From Mycolicibacterium frederiksbergense (lineage in GTDB: Bacteria > Actinomycetota > Actinomycetes > Mycobacteriales > Mycobacteriaceae): a stretch of 64,000 nt of DNA. Location of the stretch: the NCBI RefSeq assembly GCF_029893345.1, contig NZ_JARXVE010000006.1:62001-126000 (forward strand). Direction: 5' to 3'. The translations under genes were made by a program, and so were the position numbers. Below, piece after piece: positions 15,620 to 23,767 of the stretch (position 1 is its first letter; each line of letters starts with the position of its first letter). The notes beneath the pieces were generated by a model that was not told where the DNA came from, searched no databases, and saw only the letters and a program-made list of their open reading frames with translations.

Positions 15620-16906
15620 CTAATCGGAACCGGAGTTGGCTTTCGCCGCGGCGTGCAGGGCGTCGCCGCGGGTGCCCTGCGCATGGTGGCTCAGCGCCTG
15701 GATTGAAACATCATGGCCCTCAGCGGCTTTGCGCAGCGCCCCGACGGTGGCCTGCTCGCGGGAGATGTGGGTAAACGGATCGAATGAGTACCAGCGCATC
15801 GCGTTCTGATACGTCATCTTGTTGATCTCGTCGTCGGGAACGTTGTTCTCGGTCAGTACGTCCCACAGTTCCTCGGGAGCACCCGGCCACATCGAGTCGC
15901 TGTGCGGGTAGTCGGCCTCCCAGCTGATGTTGTCGATGCCGATCTTGTTGCGCAGGGCCACACCGACCGGATCGGAGATGAAGCAGGTCAGGAAGTGCTC
16001 GCGGAACACCTCGCTGGGCAGCTTGCCGCCGAAGTTCTGATGCGTCCAGGTGGAGTGCATCTCGTAGGTGCGGTCCACGCGTTCCAGGAAATAGGGAATC
16101 CAGCCGGTGCCGCCCTCGGACAGCCCGATCTTGAGATCCGGGTAGTCCTTGATCGGCTTGGACCACAACAGGTCCGCGGCGGCCTGCACGATGTTCATTG
16201 GCTGCAGGGTGATCATCACATCCAGCGGTGCGTCCGGTGCGGTGATGGCCAGTTTGCCCGACGATCCGATGTGCACGTTGAGCACGGTGTTGGTGTCGCA
16301 CAACGCCTTCCACAGCGGGGTCCAATAGTCGTCGTGGAAGCTCGGGTAGCCCATGGCGGCCGGGTTCTCGGTGAACGTCAGCGCGTGCACACCCTTCTTC
16401 GACACCCGGTGGACCTCGGCGGCGCAGGCCTCGGCATCCCAGATCACCGGAAGGGCCATCGGGATGAACCGGGCCGGGTAGGACCCACACCATTCGTCGA
16501 TGTGCCAGTCGTTGTAGGCCTGCACCAGCGCCAGCGAGAACTCCGGGTCCTCGGTGGCGAACAGGCGCCCGGCGAAGCCGGGGAAGGACGGGAAGCAGAT
16601 CGAGCCGAGAATGCCGCCGGCGTTCATATCCTTGACTCGCTCGTCGACGTTGTAGCAGCCCTTGCGGATCTCGTCGAGGCCCTGCGGTTCCAGGCCGTAC
16701 TCCTCCTTGGGGCGACCGGCCACCGCATTGAGCGCCACGTTGGGGATGACGATGTCGCGGAACTGCCAGGTGTCGCTGCCATCCGGGTTGTGCACCAGCC
16801 GCGGTGCCTCGTCGACGTATTTCTTCGGCAGGTGGTTTTTGAACATGTCAGGTGGTTCGACGATGTGATCGTCCACGCTGATCAGGATCATGTCGTCTTT
16901 GTTCAC
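15620..16906 (-). CDS. Amidohydrolase-family metal-dependent hydrolase
   Basis: A TIM-barrel hydrolase of the amidohydrolase_2 type, 428 residues, with GTG start 16906. The first-strand motif SVDDHIVEPPDMF (usual xHx metal site modified to DDH), the mid HIGSSG strand, and WEADYPHSDSMWPGAPE with a metal-ligand-type Asp near the C-terminus are all seen. Related proteins are decarboxylases or ring-cleavage hydrolases of the ACMSD class, common in mycobacterial degradation clusters. It converges on the P450 gene, and the operator pair at 16931 lies 25 bp upstream. Confidence 0.87.
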   Translation of the reverse strand: MNKDDMILISVDDHIVEPPDMFKNHLPKKYVDEAPRLVHNPDGSDTWQFRDIVIPNVALNAVAGRPKEEYGLEPQGLDEIRKGCYNVDERVKDMNAGGILGSICFPSFPGFAGRLFATEDPEFSLALVQAYNDWHIDEWCGSYPARFIPMALPVIWDAEACAAEVHRVSKKGVHALTFTENPAAMGYPSFHDDYWTPLWKALCDTNTVLNVHIGSSGKLAITAPDAPLDVMITLQPMNIVQAAADLLWSKPIKDYPDLKIGLSEGGTGWIPYFLERVDRTYEMHSTWTHQNFGGKLPSEVFREHFLTCFISDPVGVALRNKIGIDNISWEADYPHSDSMWPGAPEELWDVLTENNVPDDEINKMTYQNAMRWYSFDPFTHISREQATVGALRKAAEGHDVSIQALSHHAQGTRGDALHAAAKANSGSD

Positions 16907-16930
16907 GGGCGTGCTCCATTCACGACTGCC

Positions 16931-16951
16931 TTACCGTAATGGCAACAGTTT
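16931..16951. promoter_or_regulatory. TTACNGTAA operator unit with degenerate partner
   Basis: A perfect unit TTACCGTAA at 16931 has a degenerate partner CAACAGTTT (core ACNGT kept) exactly 12 bp away at 16943. It lies just upstream of the amidohydrolase start and is the rightmost member of the set. Confidence 0.55.
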
Positions 16952-16996
16952 AGTCCGTGCGTCACCCCCGTACCAGGCGATCGACAGATTCGTCGG

Positions 16997-17200
16997 TCAG
17001 CAGCAACGCGCCCCAGGATTGGCCTCGGAATCGCGGTGCCGCATCTTCCAGTAGTCCCGCTCCGTCAGCACCGGCTCACCCGGGTGCGTGCGCTCCCGGT
17101 GTGCCACATAGCGCCGATAGTGGTTGTCGCCCATCAATGTTGACCAGTACCAGCCGATGTGGCGTGCGGCCTGGCGTGCGCTCCCGGCAATGCGTCCCAC
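16997..17200 (-). CDS. YbdD/YjiX-family small protein (DUF466)
   Basis: A 67-residue protein, the usual companion of CstA transporters. It has the WYWSTLMGDNHYRRYVAHRE core and the VLTERDYWKMRHRD end of the family. The GTG start at 17200 lies inside the end of cstA (67-bp overlap) and is preceded by AAGGAGGTG nine bases upstream, a strong ribosome site embedded in the cstA coding sequence. It is probably required for CstA-dependent pyruvate or peptide uptake; the mechanism is not known. Confidence 0.88.
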   Translation of the reverse strand: MGRIAGSARQAARHIGWYWSTLMGDNHYRRYVAHRERTHPGEPVLTERDYWKMRHRDSEANPGARCC

Positions 17201-19440
17201 TGCTTCTGCACCTCCTTCTCGACTGGAGTGGCGATCAGGCCCGACGGTGCGAAGATCCGCGACGGCACCTCCGGGTCCTCAGCCAGCGGTCGACCGGTTC
17301 CGCGCAGTGCCTGCAGCGCCATCACCACGCCCGCCGCGACCACGATCAGCACCAGCACCGCGAACACCACCGACAAGGTGCCCTGAATGAACGTGTTGCG
17401 GATGACGGCGTCGAGCTGACCGGCGTCCTTGGCCGCGCCGAAGGCCGTCTTCCCGGCGTCACGGGCATTGCGGTACTGGAAGTGCTGGGTCCAGTATCCG
17501 AGCTTCGGATCTCCGGAGAAGATCTTCTGCCACGACGCGGTCATCGTCACCGTCAGGTCCCAGAACAGCGGAACCCCGGGAATCCAGGCCCACTTCACCA
17601 GTCCGCGCTTGATCACCACCACGGTGACCACCGTCAGCGCAATCGCGGCCAGCAGCTGGTTGGCGATACCGAACAGCGGGAACAGCGTGTTGATGCCGCC
17701 CAGCGGATCGGTGACCCCCATCAGCAGGATGCTGCCCCAGGCGGCGACCACGATCACGCTGCAGACCCAGGCCCCGACCCGCCAGCTCGGGTTGCGCAGC
17801 TTCTTCAGCGGTCCGCCGAGGTTGCCGAGCCCATCGGACAGCATGAACCGCGCGACCCGGGTTCCGGCATCGACGGTGGTCAGGATGAACAATGCCTCGA
17901 ACATGATCGCGAAGTGGTACCAGAACGCCTTGAGGCTTGCCCCGCCGAAGACCTGATGCAGCACCTCGGACATGCCGAAGGCCAGGGTGGGTGCGCCACC
18001 GGTGCGCGACACGATCGAATGCTCGCCGACCCCCTCGGCGGCCGCGGTGATCTCTGCGGCCGTGATGGGCTGCCCCGACAGGCCCAGGCCGTTGACGTAG
18101 TCGGCCGCGGTCTGGGCGGTGGTGCCGGTGGCCGCGGTCGGCGCGTTGATCGCGAAGTACAGATGTTGGTTGAGGATCGCGGCGGTGATCAGGGCCATGA
18201 TCGCGACGAACGACTCGGTGAGCATGCCGCCGTAGCCGATCAGCCGCATCTGGCTTTCCTTCTCCAGCAGCTTGGGCGTGGTGCCCGAGGAGATCAGGGC
18301 ATGGAAGCCGGAGAGCGCACCGCAGGCGATGGTGATGAACAGGAACGGGAACAACGAACCGGCGAATACCGGACCCGTGCCGCTGCTGGCGAACTGCGAG
18401 ATCGCCGGGGCCTCCATCACCGGCCGGGCGATCAGAATGCCGACCGCCAGCAGGGCGATGGTGCCGACCTTCATGAACGTGGACAGGTAGTCACGCGGGG
18501 CCAGCAGGAACCACACCGGCAGCACCGAGGCGGCCAGGCCGTAGATGATGATGCACCACGACAGGGTGACCTTGGACAAGGTGAACCAGTCTGCACCCCA
18601 CGATGTTTCGGCCACCCAGCCACCGGAGACCACGGCCAGCAGCAGCAGCACGACACCGATGAGCGACACCTCCGACACCCGGCCGGGCCGCAGGAAGCGC
18701 AGATACAGACCCATGAAGATGGCGATCGGGATCGTCATCGCGATGGAGAACACGCCCCACGGGCTTTCGGCCAGGGCGTTGACGATGACCAGGGCCAGCA
18801 CCGCCAGCAGGATCACCATGATGACCAGCACGCCGACAATGGCTGCGGCGCCGCCGATGACGCCGAGTTCGTCACGCGCCATCTGCCCCAGCGAGCGCCC
18901 ACGCCGGCGCACCGAGATCGACAGCACCAGGTAGTCCTGGACGCAGCCGGCGAGTACGGCGCCGACGATGATCCAGATGGTGCCCGGCAGATAACCCATC
19001 TGCATGGCCAGCACCGGGCCGACCAGTGGTCCGGCGCCGGCGATCGCAGCGAAGTGATGCCCGAACAGCACCCGCCGGTCGGTCGGCATGTAGTCCGTGC
19101 CGTTCTCGAACAGCTCCGCCGGGGTGGCGGTGTCGTCGCGGGGACGGACGATCTTCATCTCGATCAGCCGGGCGTAGAACCGGAAACCGATGACGTAGGT
19201 GCAGATCGCGGCGATCACGAACCAGACCGCGTTGACCGTCTCACCCCGGAAGAAGGCGATCACCGCCCACGCGACGGCGCCGAGCACCGCGATGACCGCG
19301 AAGATCGCCTTGTGCTTGGCGGTGATCGGGGACCGGTCGATGACCGCCACCGGCGGAAGATCTTTGTCGGTGCGGATATAGGTGACGTCGCCGTCGTGCT
19401 CCTCGATGCGATCCGCTGGTGGGGCATCCGGTGTTGCCAC
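17134..19440 (-). CDS. cstA: Carbon starvation protein CstA (pyruvate/peptide transporter)
   Basis: A polytopic inner-membrane transporter of 768 residues, close to the M. tuberculosis Rv3063 length. GTG 19440 follows GAGGAG and was chosen over the distal GTG 19530. About 16-18 hydrophobic segments are visible, with the CstA landmarks FGHHFAAIAGAGPLVGP near the N-terminus, GFHALISSGTTPKLL and LFPLFGIANQLLA. The family imports peptides or pyruvate during carbon limitation. It is followed by overlapping ybdD and lies downstream of ligB on the same strand, 105 bp away, as in M. tuberculosis. Confidence 0.95.
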   Translation of the reverse strand: MATPDAPPADRIEEHDGDVTYIRTDKDLPPVAVIDRSPITAKHKAIFAVIAVLGAVAWAVIAFFRGETVNAVWFVIAAICTYVIGFRFYARLIEMKIVRPRDDTATPAELFENGTDYMPTDRRVLFGHHFAAIAGAGPLVGPVLAMQMGYLPGTIWIIVGAVLAGCVQDYLVLSISVRRRGRSLGQMARDELGVIGGAAAIVGVLVIMVILLAVLALVIVNALAESPWGVFSIAMTIPIAIFMGLYLRFLRPGRVSEVSLIGVVLLLLAVVSGGWVAETSWGADWFTLSKVTLSWCIIIYGLAASVLPVWFLLAPRDYLSTFMKVGTIALLAVGILIARPVMEAPAISQFASSGTGPVFAGSLFPFLFITIACGALSGFHALISSGTTPKLLEKESQMRLIGYGGMLTESFVAIMALITAAILNQHLYFAINAPTAATGTTAQTAADYVNGLGLSGQPITAAEITAAAEGVGEHSIVSRTGGAPTLAFGMSEVLHQVFGGASLKAFWYHFAIMFEALFILTTVDAGTRVARFMLSDGLGNLGGPLKKLRNPSWRVGAWVCSVIVVAAWGSILLMGVTDPLGGINTLFPLFGIANQLLAAIALTVVTVVVIKRGLVKWAWIPGVPLFWDLTVTMTASWQKIFSGDPKLGYWTQHFQYRNARDAGKTAFGAAKDAGQLDAVIRNTFIQGTLSVVFAVLVLIVVAAGVVMALQALRGTGRPLAEDPEVPSRIFAPSGLIATPVEKEVQKQWDALPGAHARPHATSAGTGQH

Positions 19441-19545
19441 GGTCTCTCCTCGTTCGCCCAGTGTCGTACGCGTTGGCCACGATCTTTTCATCGAGCCAGA
19501 CCGCCCGGTATCGAAACCCCGTTTCCGCACCCTAACCAGGCGGCG

Positions 19546-21069
19546 TCAGCCCAGGAACGTGCGCACCATGTCGATGGTGTCCGCCTGATCCGGGGTCTTG
19601 TCGTGCCGGTAGCGCAGCACCCTGGCGAAGCGCAGCGCCACCCCGCCCGGGTAGCGGCTTGACCGCTGTACCCCGTCAAAAGCGATCTCGACGACCTGTA
19701 CGGGCTGCACCGTGACTACCCAGCCGTCGTCGTCGCCGACCTGCAATGCCCGAAAGCGTTCGGTCTGCCATGCCAACATCGCATCGGTCATCCCTTTGAA
19801 CGTCTTGCCCAACATCACGAATCCGTCGCTGTCCGGATCGCGTGCGCCCAGATGGATATTGGACAGCTTGCCGGTGCGCCGGCCCGATCCCCATTCGACG
19901 GCGAGCACCACCAGATCCAGGGTGTGCACCGGTTTGACCTTGAGCCAGCCCGCCCCGCGGCGGCCGGCCTCATACGGTGCGGTCGGCGATTTCGCCATCA
20001 CCCCCTCGTGCCCGGCGGCCAGGGTGCGGTCCAGGAAGGACTGCGCCGCCTCGGCGTCTGCGGTGACGATCCGGTCGACGCGCTGGGTGGCGGGAACGAT
20101 GGTGTCCAGCGCCGCGATCCGTTCGTCGGTGGGCAGGTCGAGTAGATCCCGACCGTCCACATGCAGCAGATCGAAGAAGAACACCGACAACGGTCCGAGG
20201 TCGCGCGGATCCTTGCGGCCGAACCGGGCAGCGGTGACTTGAAACGGGTGCGGGCGACCGTCGGCGCGCAGCGCGATCGCCTCGGCGTCGGCGATCAGAT
20301 CGGTGGCAGGCAGCGCGCGCACCACCTCAACCACCTCGGGCAGCCGGTGGGTGACGTCGTCCAGGCTCCGGGTGTAGACCGAAACGTCGGATCCCGTGCG
20401 GTGGATCTGCACGCGGGCGCCGTCTAGCTTGGCCTCGAATATTGCTGTGCCGCCGAGCCGTTCGAGCGCGTCGGTGACACCGCCGGCGGTCTGGGCGAGC
20501 ATCGGCCCGACCGGTTGGCCGACTCGCAGGCGGAACCCGGCCACCGCCGCGGGCCCCTCGGTGAGTACTGCGGCGGCGACGGCGGGCAGGTCACCGGCAA
20601 GCATCGCCGCGCGCCGCACCTCGGCGGCAGCGACACCGGCGGCCCGGGCAACCGCGTCGGCCATCACCCCGGCCAGCGCACCCTGGCGCAGCTCGCCGGT
20701 GAGCAAACGGCGCAGGAAGGTCTGCTCACTGTGGGTTGCCGCGGTGAACAGCTCGCGCAGCAGGTCCGCGCGGCGGGCCTGCGACCCCGGTCCGGCGACC
20801 GCTCCGATCTCGGTGAACCTGCCGTCGACCCCGGCCACCGTCAGCGTCGGCGTGACCGTCGGCGATGGCAGCGACCGCAACGCCGCCCGGCCCACCCCGA
20901 TCTGGCGCTGCGGCAGCTCGCCGGATAGCCAGGACACCGTGACCGCGACCGGCCGGGCCTCGCCGTCGGCGGCGACCCGCGTCAGCAGCGCGGCTATCCG
21001 GTCGACCTTGGCCAGCCGCGCCGATGCCGACGCGACGTCGTCGGATGCGGCGGCGACATCGGCGAGCAA
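19546..21069 (-). CDS. ligB: ATP-dependent DNA ligase LigB
   Basis: A nick-sealing ligase of 507 residues, the same length as the M. tuberculosis enzyme when TTG 21069 (MLLADVA...) is taken as start. Ribosome-site bases GAGG lie just upstream. The N-terminal DNA-binding domain is followed by the nucleotidyl transferase core with the adenylated lysine in EAKLDGARVQ at about residue 214. Other ligase motifs are DAEAIAL, FFFDLLH, EGVMAKSP and WLKVKP, and the OB-fold end contains FARVLRYR. It acts in DNA repair and is not the essential replicative ligase. It sits between the molybdopterin enzyme and cstA, all on the minus strand. Confidence 0.95.
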   Translation of the reverse strand: MLADVAAASDDVASASARLAKVDRIAALLTRVAADGEARPVAVTVSWLSGELPQRQIGVGRAALRSLPSPTVTPTLTVAGVDGRFTEIGAVAGPGSQARRADLLRELFTAATHSEQTFLRRLLTGELRQGALAGVMADAVARAAGVAAAEVRRAAMLAGDLPAVAAAVLTEGPAAVAGFRLRVGQPVGPMLAQTAGGVTDALERLGGTAIFEAKLDGARVQIHRTGSDVSVYTRSLDDVTHRLPEVVEVVRALPATDLIADAEAIALRADGRPHPFQVTAARFGRKDPRDLGPLSVFFFDLLHVDGRDLLDLPTDERIAALDTIVPATQRVDRIVTADAEAAQSFLDRTLAAGHEGVMAKSPTAPYEAGRRGAGWLKVKPVHTLDLVVLAVEWGSGRRTGKLSNIHLGARDPDSDGFVMLGKTFKGMTDAMLAWQTERFRALQVGDDDGWVVTVQPVQVVEIAFDGVQRSSRYPGGVALRFARVLRYRHDKTPDQADTIDMVRTFLG

Positions 21070-21138
21070 CACCACCTCAGCGTGCCACGGTGCGCAGACA
21101 TCCTGATTCGTCGTCGAGTTTTCGTGCGTTCGATGGTC

Positions 21139-21198
21139 GCGAGCGACCGCTGAGGTACGCAAAATGCGGCGTGTCGCCGTACAGACACGGTCGCTCGC
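21139..21198. terminator. 60-nt perfect-ended stem-loop between two co-directional genes
   Basis: Perfect 11-bp arms GCGAGCGACCG and CGGTCGCTCGC at 21139-21149 and 21188-21198 enclose further pairing (GTACG/CGTAC). It fills the 150-bp gap between the molybdopterin enzyme stop and the ligB start. It looks like a factor-type terminator or an intergenic repeat without a T-run. Confidence 0.55.
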
Positions 21199-21218
21199 GG
21201 TGCAAGGGGAGGGGCAGA

Positions 21219-22763
21219 TCAGGCGACGTCGAAGGACACGCTGTGCCAGCCGGTCGCGCCGTCGGGAACCGGATCGGCCCGCTCAGACGTCTGCACCGCG
21301 CCGGTGTTGTCGGTGGCCCGCACGGTGATGGTGTGCTGGCCGGGGTTGGCGGCATTCCAGTCGAAGCTCCACAACCGCCAGGTGTCGTTGGAATAGCTCG
21401 CACCGAGTTGCGCCGGCTGCCAGTCGCCCTGGCCACCGGGGTCGTCGATGCGGACCTCGACGCCGCGCACCCCGCGGGGCTGAGCCCACGCGACCCCGCC
21501 GAAGCGCACCGGGCCGATACTGACCTGCTGACCGTTGCGCGGGACGTCGACGCGTGACTCGGTCTTGATCGGAGCGCGTGCCGACCAGCCCAGCTTCGTC
21601 CAGTACGCCTCGGCACGGTCGAAGCGGGTCAGTTCCAGATCGACGACCCATTTGGTGGCCGAAACGTATCCATACAGTCCCGGCACAACCAGCCGCGCCG
21701 GGTAGCCGTGCTCGGTGGGCAGCGGTTGACCGTTCATCCCGATCGCCAGTAGGGCATCGCGGTCGTCGGTGAGCGCATCGGTCGGCGTGCCGACCGTGAA
21801 TCCGTCGACGGAGGTGGACAGCACCATATCGGCATCGGGATGAATTCCCGCCGCTGACAACAGGTCCCGCAGCCGGTAACCCGTCCAGGTGGCGTTGGAG
21901 ATCAGATCGCCACCGACCGGATTGGACACGCAGGTCAGCGTCACCATCTTCTCGATGACTTCGAAGCGATCCAGATCGGTCCACTGCAATGTCACGTCGC
22001 GGTCGGTCATGCCGTGGATGCGCACCTGCCAGGTATCGCGGCTGACCTGCGGCACGCTCAGCGCGGTATCGATCCGGTAGAACTCCGAGGCCGGTGTGAC
22101 GAACGGGGGCAGCGCGACCCCGTCGGGTTGTACGGCGGGTGGCGCCGGCGGTGTCGGGGCGGGTGGGCGCGGCAACACGACCGCGTCGCGCTCGCCGGCG
22201 ACCGAGGCGGCCATCCGGGACAGCACTGCACCGGTCACCCCGGTCACCGCGCCCGCGATCAGCAGGCCCAACGCCAGCAGCGAGCGTCGCCGGCCCGGAT
22301 CTGCGCCGTTGTCGACAGCTTCGGGCGCATCCGGGACCCGCTCGGACACCAGCTGTCGCAGTGCGGCGATGCCGCAGAAGGTTCCGGCGACGGTCGGTAG
22401 CACCGCCCACCACGTTGCCCCGGCCCGCGAGAGCACCGCAGCGCAACCGAGCACCCCGCCAAGCCCGATGGCGATGCTGCCGACGGGCACCTTGCGCGTT
22501 TCCCAGGTGGCGGCCACCGCGGCGATTCCGGCGATGACCGCGAGCACCAGCACGCTCAGTACGAGTTTGTCTGCGGTGCCGAAGGTGGTGATGGCCCACT
22601 CCCGGACCGGTCCGGGAGTCAGGTCGATGACGGCCGAGCCGACCGCGGTACGGGCGTCGGCGGCCGGCCCGAAGAAAACGGCCAGCAACTCGGTGACGCC
22701 GAGAGCGACGGCAGCCGCGGCGATTCCGGCCAACACCGGGGTATGACGTGCACGATCCGTCAT
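21219..22763 (-). CDS. Membrane-anchored molybdopterin-dependent oxidoreductase (sulfite-oxidase fold)
   Basis: A protein of 514 residues starting at ATG 22763. The first ~190 residues contain about five hydrophobic helices, followed by a proline-rich linker and a periplasmic-side sulfite-oxidase-type Moco domain. The molybdenum-ligating Cys is in TLTCVSNPVGG. Further motifs are GYPARLVVPGLYGY and the C-terminal Mo-co dimerisation domain with GVAWAQPRGVRGVEVRID. There is no heme domain. The arrangement suggests export of the catalytic domain with electrons passed to the membrane. The substrate is unknown; sulfite or sulfoxides are typical of relatives. Confidence 0.9.
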   Translation of the reverse strand: MTDRARHTPVLAGIAAAAVALGVTELLAVFFGPAADARTAVGSAVIDLTPGPVREWAITTFGTADKLVLSVLVLAVIAGIAAVAATWETRKVPVGSIAIGLGGVLGCAAVLSRAGATWWAVLPTVAGTFCGIAALRQLVSERVPDAPEAVDNGADPGRRRSLLALGLLIAGAVTGVTGAVLSRMAASVAGERDAVVLPRPPAPTPPAPPAVQPDGVALPPFVTPASEFYRIDTALSVPQVSRDTWQVRIHGMTDRDVTLQWTDLDRFEVIEKMVTLTCVSNPVGGDLISNATWTGYRLRDLLSAAGIHPDADMVLSTSVDGFTVGTPTDALTDDRDALLAIGMNGQPLPTEHGYPARLVVPGLYGYVSATKWVVDLELTRFDRAEAYWTKLGWSARAPIKTESRVDVPRNGQQVSIGPVRFGGVAWAQPRGVRGVEVRIDDPGGQGDWQPAQLGASYSNDTWRLWSFDWNAANPGQHTITVRATDNTGAVQTSERADPVPDGATGWHSVSFDVA

Positions 22764-22912
22764 GGTCAAAACCTACCCGCAGATCGGGCCCGCGGACCTG
22801 ACGAACCGGCGACTGCCCGACCCGGCACGCAAGGCAAACCCGAAAGCCTTACCGGAAGGGTGCATCGGATAGGTTACTTTACGATTTCGGTCATTTTTGG
22901 AAAGGAAGCTAG

Positions 22913-23680
22913 ATGGAGATCGAAGGCAAGAAGGCCATCGTCGTCGGTGGCGCGTCGGGCTTCGGCCGGGCCACCGCCGAGGCATTGGCCAAACGTGGAG
23001 CCATGGTGGCGGTGCTGGACCGGCCGCAGTCCAAGGGCCAGGAAGTGGCCGACGCGATCGGCGGCTCGTTCTTCGCCGTCGATGTCACCGACTTCGACGG
23101 CACCGAAAAGGTGCTGGAGCAGGCCGTCGAGGCGTTGGGTGGTCTGCACATCGCCGTGACCACGGCCGGTGGCGGCATCGGTGAGCGCACCATCAAGAAG
23201 GATGGTCCGCACAGCCTGGATTCGTTCCGCGCCAGCATCGACCTGAACCTGATCGGCACGTTCAACATCAGCCGGCTCGCGGCCTGGCACATGAGCAAGA
23301 ACGAGCCCGTCGACGCCGACGCCGAGGAGCGTGGCGTCATCATCAACACCGCCTCGATCGCGGCGTTCGAGGGCCAGATCGGTCAGGTCGCCTACACCGC
23401 GTCCAAGGCCGCCATCGCCGGGATGTGCCTGACCATGGCGCGCGACCTGGGCAGCCTGGGCATCCGGGTGCTGGCCATCGCGCCGAGCCTGTTCGCCACC
23501 GGCCTGACCGAAGGCATCCCGGACGAGTTCGCCGCCGTGCTGACCAAGGACGCCGCGTTCCCCAAGCGACTGGGCAAGCCCGAGGAGTACGCCAAGCTCG
23601 CCGTCGCGATCGCGGAGAACCCGATGCTCAACGGCCAGTGCCTGCGCTTGGACGGCGGACAGCGCTTCGCCCCCAAGTAA
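22913..23680 (+). CDS. SDR-family oxidoreductase (3-hydroxyacyl-CoA dehydrogenase type 2-like)
   Basis: A classical short-chain dehydrogenase of 255 residues. It has the GGASGFGRA cofactor loop, the catalytic YTASK at about 160, a conserved NTASIAAFEGQIGQVAYTAS block, and a C-terminus ending LRLDGGQRF. The pattern matches HSD17B10-type enzymes that oxidise 3-hydroxyacyl-CoA or hydroxysteroids with NAD. ATG 22913 follows AAAGGAAG. The last five codons including the stop are duplicated immediately downstream (15-bp tandem repeat). It stands alone and is followed by a strong hairpin. Confidence 0.92.
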   Translation: MEIEGKKAIVVGGASGFGRATAEALAKRGAMVAVLDRPQSKGQEVADAIGGSFFAVDVTDFDGTEKVLEQAVEALGGLHIAVTTAGGGIGERTIKKDGPHSLDSFRASIDLNLIGTFNISRLAAWHMSKNEPVDADAEERGVIINTASIAAFEGQIGQVAYTASKAAIAGMCLTMARDLGSLGIRVLAIAPSLFATGLTEGIPDEFAAVLTKDAAFPKRLGKPEEYAKLAVAIAENPMLNGQCLRLDGGQRFAPK

Positions 23681-23695
23681 TTCGCCCCCAAGTAA
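23666..23695 (+). repeat. 15-bp perfect tandem duplication over a stop codon
   Basis: TTCGCCCCCAAGTAA occurs twice back to back. The first copy encodes the last residues FAPK plus the stop of the SDR gene; the second is untranslated but would read the same. It looks like a recent slippage duplication that gave a second in-frame stop. Confidence 0.95.
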
Positions 23696-23701
23696 GGTGT
23701 G

Positions 23702-23746
23702 TTTCGGCGTGATCGGTTGCGTCCTGCGTCACCGATCACGCCGAAA
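23702..23746 (+). terminator. Perfect 16-bp stem hairpin upstream of the poxB-like gene
   Basis: Arms at 23702-23717 and 23731-23746 pair over 16 bp (TTTCGGCGTGATCGGT and its complement) around a 13-base loop, with AAA/TTT at the ends. It most likely terminates the SDR transcript. It ends only 21 bp before the next start codon, so it might also affect that gene's leader. Confidence 0.75.
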
Positions 23747-23767
23747 ATTCATACCGTGGGAGGCGCG

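Noticed and set aside
16957..19662. A very long open frame (about 900 codons) on the + strand
   Set aside because: It is the antisense shadow of cstA, with Asp/His/Gln-rich low-complexity translation and no start context; cstA on the minus strand has clear family motifs.
22871..22912. An additional TTACNGTAA operator before the SDR at 22913
   Set aside because: Only one weak unit (TTACTTTAC) with no partner 12 bp away; the match is no better than chance in this AT-richer leader.
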